64,000 bases of DNA, from the NCBI GenBank assembly GCA_947504045.1, contig CANNFY010000001.1, forward strand, positions 496,001 to 560,000, read 5' to 3'. Under the pieces are notes generated by a model that saw only the letters and a list, made by a program, of their open reading frames with translations, had not been told where the DNA came from and searched no databases. Shown here one piece after another: positions 18,522 to 26,409 of this stretch (positions are counted from its first letter, which is position 1; each line of letters starts with the position of its first letter). The position numbers were made by a program, and so were the translations under genes. Source of the DNA: an uncultured Maribacter sp. (GTDB lineage Bacteria > Bacteroidota > Bacteroidia > Flavobacteriales > Flavobacteriaceae).

Positions 18522-20036
18522 TTATTTTTTAAAGTTATAGTCCTCTGGATTATCAAAAATTCCGAATTCTTTTTTAGATAAATCTGCAGGATCACCTACT
18601 TCTTTTATTAAATTTTCTAACTCTAGAGTTAATTCTTCTTTTACATTTTTATAGTTTTCATCTTCTATAAGATTTACTAGTTCCCAAGGGTCCTTTTTAA
18701 GATTAAATAACTGGTAGGTATACACGTCTTTTTTTGCACTTACAATTAGTTTAAAATCACCCTTACGTACTGCTCTATGGCCACCTCCATTATTTATATT
18801 TGGTCTTGTTACCTCTCCTGGCCAAGAATTATAGGCATAAAACATACTTTTACGTACTTCTTTTACATCGCCATTTATTACTGGTGTTAAGTCTTTTGTT
18901 TGAATAGATTCTGGAATATCTAATCCTGTAAGTCCGCATAATGTTGGAAATACATCATGTAAATATGCTAAAGCGCTATTCTTTTGATTTTTAGGAATAT
19001 TTGGTCCAGAAAATACTAAAGGCACGCTAACACTATGTTCATATACATTTTGTTTTCCTAACAAACCGTGTTGCCCTAAAGCCAACCCATTATCGCCTGC
19101 TAATATGATAATGGTATTTTCTGCTTGTCCAGATGCCTCTAATGCTTTTAATATTCTACCAATTTGTGCATCAGTAGCAGTAATCATAGCATAGTAATCT
19201 GATATTTCTTTTTGCACAATAGCTTCTGTTCTTGGAAAAGGTGCTAAAACCTCATCTCTAATTTTCTCGTCTGCTAGCTCAAAAGGGTGCTTTGGCATAA
19301 AATTTTCTGGCACCGTAATATCTTTAGCCGGATACATATCATGAAATTCTTGTGGTGCAGTACGTGGATCATGAGGAGCTGTAAATGCTACATACATTAA
19401 AAAAGGATTTTCCTCTTTATAAGAGTTTAAAAAGCCAACTGCTGCATCTGCAAATACTTCGCTACTAAATTTTTTATCGTCCTTATAGCCTTCAGACCAT
19501 CCTGCTTCTGGTGTATAATCTTTTACTTTTGTTCCAAAATGCCTTGTCATTCCTCCTAAAAAAGCAGACTTAACATAAGTAAATCCTCTTTCTACCCATT
19601 GCTCGCCATTATGTTGTTTTCCTGTAGCAAAAGTTTTATACCCGTTAGATTTAAAATATTCTGGAAACGTTAGTTTATCACTTTTTCCTTTTTCTTCTTT
19701 AGGAAAAGCAAATTGTGCATATACATTTGGCTCTATATTAAAATAATGACGCCCGGTCATTAACATTGCTCTACTTGGTGAACAAACAGCGGCAGTTGTA
19801 GCTCCTAAAATATAAGAATTTGTAAAAGATGTGCCGGTCTCTACCAATTTATCCATATTTGGCGTTTGCACATTATACTTGTGCATTGCACCTATGGTTC
19901 CTCCACGTTGGTCATCTGTAAATAAGAAAAGAATGTTGGGTTTTTTCTCTTGTTTTTCTTGAGGCTTAGTTTCTTTACAACCAACTATGGTTAAACCTAA
20001 AAATGCTATACTGTATATTATTTTTTTTACACCCAT
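18522..20036 (-). CDS. Type I (S1) sulfatase, lipoprotein
   Basis: This 504-aa sulfatase has a lipobox (LTIVGC), LFTDDQRGGTIG as the first metal block, formylglycine signature CSPSR at C85, and AGDNGLALGQHGLLGKQN toward the C-terminus. The DDQRGGTIG and LGQHG blocks resemble S1 enzymes seen in fucose-sulfate and glycosaminoglycan loci. The gene sits between the two GH29 genes with 7-bp gaps on each side, so it may remove sulfate from fucose before or after GH29 action; this is context only. Confidence 0.92.
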   Translation of the reverse strand: MGVKKIIYSIAFLGLTIVGCKETKPQEKQEKKPNILFLFTDDQRGGTIGAMHKYNVQTPNMDKLVETGTSFTNSYILGATTAAVCSPSRAMLMTGRHYFNIEPNVYAQFAFPKEEKGKSDKLTFPEYFKSNGYKTFATGKQHNGEQWVERGFTYVKSAFLGGMTRHFGTKVKDYTPEAGWSEGYKDDKKFSSEVFADAAVGFLNSYKEENPFLMYVAFTAPHDPRTAPQEFHDMYPAKDITVPENFMPKHPFELADEKIRDEVLAPFPRTEAIVQKEISDYYAMITATDAQIGRILKALEASGQAENTIIILAGDNGLALGQHGLLGKQNVYEHSVSVPLVFSGPNIPKNQKNSALAYLHDVFPTLCGLTGLDIPESIQTKDLTPVINGDVKEVRKSMFYAYNSWPGEVTRPNINNGGGHRAVRKGDFKLIVSAKKDVYTYQLFNLKKDPWELVNLIEDENYKNVKEELTLELENLIKEVGDPADLSKKEFGIFDNPEDYNFKK

Positions 20037-20043
20037 CTTAAAC

Positions 20044-21093
20044 CTATTTTCTTTCTTCCTTTGCTAACTTTTTTCCAACTTTCTTTAAGATTTTTACAGA
20101 TTTTTTTGGCACATTACCGTTACCATCTGGCCCTATGTTTAATAAAAAATTTCCTCCTTTACCGTTAATGTCTTTTAGCTTTGCGTATACTTCTTCTGGA
20201 GTTTTCCAATCGGTATCTTTTATTTTAAAGCCCCAAGAGTCGTTCATAGTATAACATGCTTCCCAGTAATAATCTACCTTATCTTCTAAATGAAATTGTT
20301 CTGGTGTTCCAAAATCTTTTTTAAATAGTTTTCTTTTAGAAACACGATTATTTATAATAATACTTGGCTTTAATTCTCTTATGTATTGGTACAAATCGTT
20401 ACCATCTTCTAATGTCCACCAGTCTACCCAGTCTCCATCAAACCAAATAATATTGGTATCGTAGTTTTCTATTAACTCTTTAATTTGATTTTTTAAATAG
20501 GTAACATACTCTTGTTTTCTTCCTTCATGCATTAACATCATTCCCCAACCTTTACCTTCTTCTACATATTGTGATCCTTGGTGCCAATCTGTAATACTGT
20601 AATAGGTTCCAAAAACAATACCTTCTTTTTTACAAGCAACTTCTAATTCTTTAATTAGGTCTCTGCCTTTCATTGGAGAATTTGCTATATCAAAATCGGT
20701 ATATTTAGAATCCCACAAACAAAAACCTTCATGGTGTTTTGTGGTTATAACCAAATACTTCATGCCCGCCTTTTTTGCTAGCTTAACAATTTCATCAGCA
20801 TCAAAATCTTGCGGGTTCCAAGTATTAATTAGTTTTGCATATTCTTCTGAAGGTATATTTTGGTTTCCTTGTATCCATTCTGCATAACGTCCTTTATCAT
20901 TTCCTTTATAAATACCTCCTAATTGGCTATACAATCCAAAATGGATAAACATACCATATTTAGCATCGTTAAACCATTGCATTCTCTCTTTAAAATCTGC
21001 TTTAGATTCTTCTAAATAATTAATTTTTTCTTGAGAAAACCCTACGTTTATTAGTAACAAAAAGGTTAGGATTGTTAGTAAGTTATTTTTCAT
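20044..21093 (-). CDS. GH29 alpha-L-fucosidase, short catalytic-domain form
   Basis: This 349-aa secreted enzyme has a signal peptide (about 1-20). It holds the GH29 blocks FNDAKYGMFIHFGLYS, TTKHHEGFCLWDS (His pair), and nucleophile D219 in IIWFDGDW, then ends after GGNFLLNIGPDGNG with no C-terminal beta-sandwich domain. The length suits the single-domain subgroup that often cuts alpha-1,3/1,4-fucose, for example core alpha-1,3-fucose of plant-type N-glycans; that specificity is inference. It is clearly distinct from the longer GH29 at 16883. Confidence 0.92.
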   Translation of the reverse strand: MKNNLLTILTFLLLINVGFSQEKINYLEESKADFKERMQWFNDAKYGMFIHFGLYSQLGGIYKGNDKGRYAEWIQGNQNIPSEEYAKLINTWNPQDFDADEIVKLAKKAGMKYLVITTKHHEGFCLWDSKYTDFDIANSPMKGRDLIKELEVACKKEGIVFGTYYSITDWHQGSQYVEEGKGWGMMLMHEGRKQEYVTYLKNQIKELIENYDTNIIWFDGDWVDWWTLEDGNDLYQYIRELKPSIIINNRVSKRKLFKKDFGTPEQFHLEDKVDYYWEACYTMNDSWGFKIKDTDWKTPEEVYAKLKDINGKGGNFLLNIGPDGNGNVPKKSVKILKKVGKKLAKEERK

Positions 21094-21110
21094 TTGGTTG
21101 GTTCTTTTTA

Positions 21111-22739
21111 TTAGTGTTTTATGTTTTTGGCTTTTAAAAATCTATCTAGATTTTCTTGGTTTAATGCATCACTATCTCCATATTTTGCTCTCATTTTTTC
21201 TAGTTGTACATGCATATTTTCTTTTACACTTGCATAAGAGGCATCTTCATAAAGGTTATGCATTTCTGTGGGGTCTTTTTCTAGATCGTACAATTCCCAC
21301 TTATCAATATCATGATAAAAATGAATAAGCTTATACCTATCTGTTCTTACTCCGTAATGGCGTTTTACTTTATGCTCTGCAGGGTATTCATAAAAAGTAT
21401 AATAAATAGCGTTTCGCCACTCGCTTGTTTCGCCACTTACTAATTTTCTTAAAGATTCCCCTTGTATACTTTCGTCAATTTCTACATTGGCATAATCTAA
21501 AAATGTTGGTGCAAAATCTATATTCTGTACTAACTCTTCTATAACCGTACCGGGTTTAATTTCTTTAGGATATTTCATTAAAATAGGGGTTCTAAAAGAC
21601 TCTTCATACATAAAGCGCTTATCAAACCAACCGTGTTCTCCTAAATAAAAACCTTGGTCTGATGTGTATACGACAATTGTATTTTCTTCTAACCCATTTT
21701 CTTTTAAATAATCTAAAACCTGTCCAACACCATCATCTACAGATTGTATGGTTCTAAGATAATCGTGCATGTATCTATTATATTTCCAAATTGCTAGATC
21801 TTTTCCTTTTAAGTTTTTAGATTTAAAATCTGTAATAATAGGATCATAATAGGCATCCCAAGCTGCTTTTTGCTCCTCGGTCATTCTATCATACTTTCTT
21901 TGGAACATACCTCTGTATTTGGTTTTAAGCTCGCCTTCTTTATCTAGCATTTTTAAATCATAAACCAAATCCATGTCTTTATAAATACTCATTTCTTGGG
22001 CAGCTGCAGCAGGCCTATCTTTATAATCATCAAAGAAATTGGCAGGAGGATCAAAGGTGATGCTATCCATTAATGTTAAGTATTTTTCTTCTGGCATCCA
22101 GGTTCTATGCGGAGCTTTTTGATGATACATTAACATAAATGGTTTTTCTTTATTACGCTTTGTATCTAACCAATCTAAAGCAATATCTGTAGTAACATGG
22201 GTTATATAACCCGGATATGTTTTTTTAACCCCATTTTCTATAAAGTCTGGAGAATAGTACTGCCCTTGACCTGGAAGCACATTAGAATAATTAAATCCTT
22301 GTGGTAAACCATCTAGGTGTATTTTACCAACTAAAGCCGTTTCGTAGCCATTTTTTTGTAAGGCTTTAGCAAAATTATCTTGATCCCAATTAAAAGGACG
22401 AATATTATCTACTTTACCATTAACAAAACTATGTTTACCTGTAAGCATTGCAGCTCTACTTGGTGCACATATAGAGTTATTTACAAACCCTTTATTAAAA
22501 ATTGCACCCTCTTTAGCTATCCTATCTATATTTGGGGTGTTATTTAGTCCATGCCCATAAGCACTAATAGCTTGGTATGCATGATCGTCGCTCATTATAA
22601 ATATAATGTTAGGTTGCTTTGTTTCGCCTACTTCTTCTTTTTTGGCTTGTTTACAACTATATACTAATAGCAATATTCCTAATAATAGACAAAGACTAAA
22701 GTTTGCTCTTAAATTCATAATTAATTTTATTCTTTTCAT
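21111..22739 (-). CDS. Type I (S1) sulfatase, lipoprotein
   Basis: This 542-aa sulfatase (an alternative ATG at 22718 gives 535 aa) has a lipobox (LLVYSC), IMSDDHAYQAISAYG as the first metal block, formylglycine signature CAPSR at C91, and YTSDQGFYLGEHGWFDKR. It parallels the sulfatase at 12576-14141 in every block, including the middle insertion before the DQG motif, so the pair look like paralogs. It is the first gene after a 160-bp gap containing a hairpin, so it may head a transcript segment of the operon. The substrate is unknown. Confidence 0.92.
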   Translation of the reverse strand: MKRIKLIMNLRANFSLCLLLGILLLVYSCKQAKKEEVGETKQPNIIFIMSDDHAYQAISAYGHGLNNTPNIDRIAKEGAIFNKGFVNNSICAPSRAAMLTGKHSFVNGKVDNIRPFNWDQDNFAKALQKNGYETALVGKIHLDGLPQGFNYSNVLPGQGQYYSPDFIENGVKKTYPGYITHVTTDIALDWLDTKRNKEKPFMLMYHQKAPHRTWMPEEKYLTLMDSITFDPPANFFDDYKDRPAAAAQEMSIYKDMDLVYDLKMLDKEGELKTKYRGMFQRKYDRMTEEQKAAWDAYYDPIITDFKSKNLKGKDLAIWKYNRYMHDYLRTIQSVDDGVGQVLDYLKENGLEENTIVVYTSDQGFYLGEHGWFDKRFMYEESFRTPILMKYPKEIKPGTVIEELVQNIDFAPTFLDYANVEIDESIQGESLRKLVSGETSEWRNAIYYTFYEYPAEHKVKRHYGVRTDRYKLIHFYHDIDKWELYDLEKDPTEMHNLYEDASYASVKENMHVQLEKMRAKYGDSDALNQENLDRFLKAKNIKH

Positions 22740-22756
22740 AAATTGAATATTACATT

Positions 22757-22789
22757 AAAGGGAGGACCTTATTAAGATTCTCCCTTTTT
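22757..22789. terminator. Hairpin between PNGase and sulfatase genes
   Basis: AAAGGGAG (22757-22764) and CTCCCTTT (22780-22787) form an 8-bp stem with a 15-nt loop in the 160-bp gap between two minus-strand PUL genes. The T-run is better on the plus side. On the minus transcript the stem is followed only by TTTAAT, so this may be a weak terminator, an RNA processing or stability hairpin, or an attenuator splitting the operon. Confidence 0.5.
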
Positions 22790-22899
22790 AATACTAACAT
22801 AACTCTAACTTAATCACTTAATAAAGTAAATAACATATAAGAAGAGGATGAAATTAATTCGACCAATAACAAATCTAAAAAGGCGTTGGTGAAAAATTT

Positions 22900-24087
22900 C
22901 TAATTGTCATAAGTTAAATACGCAGAAACCAACCAGTGGTTGGCTTTTCCTTTTTCCATTTTTGTAGCTGGAATACGTATTTTTAAGTTTTGTTCTCCTT
23001 TAGATAAGTCTCCTAAAGAAACTACATAAGGTTCTACTTTTGAGCCAGGACACCAATTAGATCTAGATAAATCAGATGATGCTAGTCTTTCTTTTATTTC
23101 TATTAATTCTCTCTCTTTAGTTTCGCGGTTTCTAGTATACGCAGAGTCTTTACGAATCCAAACACCAGAATGTGGATTAAACCTCCTAAAAGAAGCACAA
23201 TCATCTCGCCAAGGAATGGTATCTAACACCAATTTGGTATTAAAATAAACACTATTTTTTATTTTAATAAATTCATCTCCTCCGCTATGTCCTCCATGAC
23301 CTGTAGTAATGTAATGTAGTTTTGCATTTTTAATGTTTTTGTCTAATTTAAAATCAAACTCTAATGCTTTTTCGGCAAAAAAATGTGGTAGCCCTTGCCC
23401 TTTTACATAGTTAATTGCATTTACCAAAGGCATTACTTTTTGCTTCTTTTTTGCTCTTCCACTATAGTTTAAGCTAAGATCTACTTTATACCCTTTTTTT
23501 ACCCAACAGTCTATAAAAACTCCTACATAAAAAGTACCTGTTGTTATTTCTTCTAAATGTGAAATATCTTGATTCCAAACTACTTCTTTTTCCCATTTAG
23601 GAATATACACAGGTCTTCGGTACTTAACTTTATTATCGCTATAATAACCTACTCCGAAAGGAGTCATAAAACGTAATAATTCTACAGGTGCTTTATAATT
23701 ATCTGTAGACAAAACACCACCATGCTTTTCTGTTATAAATGATGCCTCAGGAAATTTTTTATCTCCTTTTGATGCATCTATTATTGAGATTAACTCTGGA
23801 TTTGTTACCACAAAACAGGAACCAGATTTATCCCATTTATCGCCATTAGATCTTAAAACCATTTTTAAATTTACATCGGTTCCATTTGGAAAAAGAGGTG
23901 CTGTAACTTTTTTTAAAACCACTCTTCCGCCTTGCAACCTTATAACATCTGGATCTACATTAGTACTATCTGGTTTTCCAAAATTTATTAATTGGTTTGT
24001 AAATACTTTTTTCTGAATAGCTTTTTGAGAAATTGCAGTTGTACATGTAATTACAAATAGCACTAAAAATAATCCGCCTTTTTTCAT
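22900..24087 (-). CDS. PNGase F-type peptide-N-glycosidase (glycoamidase)
   Basis: This 395-aa secreted protein matches the PNGase F fold, which hydrolyses the amide bond between Asn and the first GlcNAc, releasing whole N-glycans. Blocks in order are NGDKWDKSG, where D86 corresponds to the catalytic D60 of PNGase F; ELLRFMTPFGVG; FIDCWVKKG, where D193 stands at the E118 position; GHGGHSGGDEF, where E272 is at the E206 position; and SSDLSRSNWCPGS, where R342 is at the R248 position. It has a signal peptide (about 1-20). The start overlaps the upstream GH92 stop by 4 bp (ATGA), pointing to coupled translation. This gene defines the locus as N-glycan directed. Confidence 0.88.
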   Translation of the reverse strand: MKKGGLFLVLFVITCTTAISQKAIQKKVFTNQLINFGKPDSTNVDPDVIRLQGGRVVLKKVTAPLFPNGTDVNLKMVLRSNGDKWDKSGSCFVVTNPELISIIDASKGDKKFPEASFITEKHGGVLSTDNYKAPVELLRFMTPFGVGYYSDNKVKYRRPVYIPKWEKEVVWNQDISHLEEITTGTFYVGVFIDCWVKKGYKVDLSLNYSGRAKKKQKVMPLVNAINYVKGQGLPHFFAEKALEFDFKLDKNIKNAKLHYITTGHGGHSGGDEFIKIKNSVYFNTKLVLDTIPWRDDCASFRRFNPHSGVWIRKDSAYTRNRETKERELIEIKERLASSDLSRSNWCPGSKVEPYVVSLGDLSKGEQNLKIRIPATKMEKGKANHWLVSAYLTYDN

Positions 24088-26303
24088 TTTAAATGTATAT
24101 TTAATGTTGCTCCGTTAATTAAATCTGAATGGTTTATAAAATAACTTTTATGTTCTTTGCCGTTTCTTTGAATAGTAGAAATTACCCCTTCTTTAGCACC
24201 TGTTCTAGTTATTACTAACTCTTTACCATTGTAGTATTTTTGATCAAGAGCAATTGTAACTTTATCAAACATAGGAGCTGTTATCGTATAAAAAGGTTCT
24301 CCTGGAGAAATTGGGTAAATTCCCATCATACTATAAATTAACCAAGCAGACATAGTTCCTGTATCATCATTACCCGGTAAACCATCTGGGGTATTTTTAA
24401 AATATTTTTTTACCAGCTCTCTTACCTTATTTTGACTGCGCCATTCTTCTCCTTGCACATAATTAAATAAATACGGGTATCCTATATCTGGTTCATTAGC
24501 CATATCAAACTGGTTGGTACTAAATACTTTTTGTAATTGACTACTAAATTTTCTTTTTCCTCCCATAAGTTTTATCAACCCTTTAGTGTCATGTGATACC
24601 ATAAATGCGTATTGCCAAGCATTGCCTTCTATAAAACCAATGTTTTTTGTAAAGTTTGCTCCTGCTAAAGGATCAAAAGGCTCATACCAAGAGCCATCTA
24701 TTTTCTTTGGGCGTAACAGTTTTAAATTTTTATCATATAAATTTCTGTAGGTAAATGCTTGTTTTGAAAACCTTTTATAGTCTTCCTTTTTGCCAAGTTC
24801 TTTTGCTAATAACGCAATGGAATAATCGCTAATATTATATTCTTGAGTTGTAGAAACAGACCCATTATTTTTGGTAGTTAAATACCCATTAGTTACATAT
24901 TCTTTTATTCCAGGTCGTAATGGATTATTCTCTAATTGCGTAGCACTTTTACGCATAGCCTCATAGGCTTTTTCTATATCAAAATCTTTAATCCCTTTTA
25001 AATAAGTATCTACCAATACAATACCTGCAGGATCCCCAACCATGGTTGTGGTTTCTGTTGCATTTAACTCCCATTTTGGTAACCAACCACTTTCATCATA
25101 TATATTAAGCATACTTTTTACCATATTAGATTGTTGCTTAGGGTATATTAATGACATAAGAGCATGTAGGTTTCTATACGTATCCCAAAAAGAAAAAACT
25201 GTAAAACGAGTACCTTCTGTTTTTAAAGTTTCTCTTGTGGCCATACTTGGATATTCCCCATTATAATCATTCAGGGTATTTGGATGTATTAAGGTATGAT
25301 ATAAAGCAGTATAAAAAATAGTTTTATCATCCTCTGAACCGCCTTCTACCTTAATTTTTTGTAGTAATGTATTCCAGTTTAATGCTGTTTTGCTATACAC
25401 CTCTTCAAAAGACAAATCTTTTGTTTCTTTTTCTAAATTTTCTCTTGCATTTTCTATGCTTATATATGACACTCCAACTTTTACCTCTACAGTAGTTGGT
25501 TTACTAAAATTATATTTAAAATAAGCTCCAATACTATCGCCAACTACCTCTTTACGATAGCCTTTTAGTATTCTTGTTTTTCCATTATAAGGCATCCATT
25601 CTGCCTCTACACCTTTGTATGTTTTAGGTGTTTTCCAAACTCCATATTCCTTTGCTGGCTTACTAAATTTAGCTACAAAATATACCGGATACGCTTCTTC
25701 TGGTTTGTAATAACAAAAAGTACCTACATTACGAACTCCTTCTATTTCCGTTGCAGATACAATTTTAACTGTTGCCCCTTGCTCATTAGTTAAACCTACA
25801 CCTAGGTTTAATAAAATATTAGATTCTCCTTCTGGAAAAGAATATCTAGAAACTCCTGTTCTGGTAGATGCAGTAGTTTCTACATTTATATTATACTTTT
25901 CTAATTTTGTACTATAATAACCAGCCTTTGCAACTTCATTTGTATAGGTACTACCGTATTTTAAATGATTAGTTTCTAACTTTCCAGTAGTAGGCATCAT
26001 AAGTATTACCCCTAAATCTGGACAACCTACTCCACTTAAATTAACATGAGAAAAACCGGTTAAAAATGTATTTTCTTTTACATACGGGTTAGACAACCAC
26101 CTACTATCTTTTTCTAATACATTTTGCTTGCCTGAAACATTAAAGGGCGATACACTTACCATTCCTCTTGGAGCAATTGCCCCTGGATTTGTTGCGCCAA
26201 AATTAGATGTTCCTATAAATGGGTTTACATAATTAGAAAATTCTTGCGCATTTAAAGCAACGCCGTATAGTAAAACAATGTATAAAAAGATTTTTTTTTT
26301 CAT
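24084..26303 (-). CDS. GH92 alpha-mannosidase (NEPDIGYP type)
   Basis: This 739-aa secreted GH92 enzyme (signal peptide about 1-20, ending ALNAQ) would be a calcium-dependent inverting exo-alpha-mannosidase. Seen: VNPFIGTSNFG, GFSHVNLSGVGCPDLG, FWDTYRNLHAL, and PGNDDTGTMSAW carrying the general-base Asp pair. The acid region reads NEPDIGYPY from about N603. It lacks the HxNEPxHH form linked to alpha-1,2 specificity and present in the other GH92 of this locus, so a different mannose linkage, or a substituted mannose, is likely. It overlaps the PNGase gene by 4 bp. A 106-bp gap separates it from the GH20 upstream. Confidence 0.93.
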   Translation of the reverse strand: MKKKIFLYIVLLYGVALNAQEFSNYVNPFIGTSNFGATNPGAIAPRGMVSVSPFNVSGKQNVLEKDSRWLSNPYVKENTFLTGFSHVNLSGVGCPDLGVILMMPTTGKLETNHLKYGSTYTNEVAKAGYYSTKLEKYNINVETTASTRTGVSRYSFPEGESNILLNLGVGLTNEQGATVKIVSATEIEGVRNVGTFCYYKPEEAYPVYFVAKFSKPAKEYGVWKTPKTYKGVEAEWMPYNGKTRILKGYRKEVVGDSIGAYFKYNFSKPTTVEVKVGVSYISIENARENLEKETKDLSFEEVYSKTALNWNTLLQKIKVEGGSEDDKTIFYTALYHTLIHPNTLNDYNGEYPSMATRETLKTEGTRFTVFSFWDTYRNLHALMSLIYPKQQSNMVKSMLNIYDESGWLPKWELNATETTTMVGDPAGIVLVDTYLKGIKDFDIEKAYEAMRKSATQLENNPLRPGIKEYVTNGYLTTKNNGSVSTTQEYNISDYSIALLAKELGKKEDYKRFSKQAFTYRNLYDKNLKLLRPKKIDGSWYEPFDPLAGANFTKNIGFIEGNAWQYAFMVSHDTKGLIKLMGGKRKFSSQLQKVFSTNQFDMANEPDIGYPYLFNYVQGEEWRSQNKVRELVKKYFKNTPDGLPGNDDTGTMSAWLIYSMMGIYPISPGEPFYTITAPMFDKVTIALDQKYYNGKELVITRTGAKEGVISTIQRNGKEHKSYFINHSDLINGATLNIHLK

Positions 26304-26409
26304 AGGTAACTATTCATCTTAGGGTATTAAGTACTCCTAAAATATTAATTTAACTTCTAAATTAAACCCAATAAAAAACTTTAACGCTTTACCGTTTTTA
26401 TATTTATTG

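Noticed and set aside
26304-26409. Half-site resembling the ACGG repeat (AAAACGGTAAAG) in the gap before GH92
   Set aside because: No second copy at 21-bp spacing, so it does not qualify as a LytTR-type operator.
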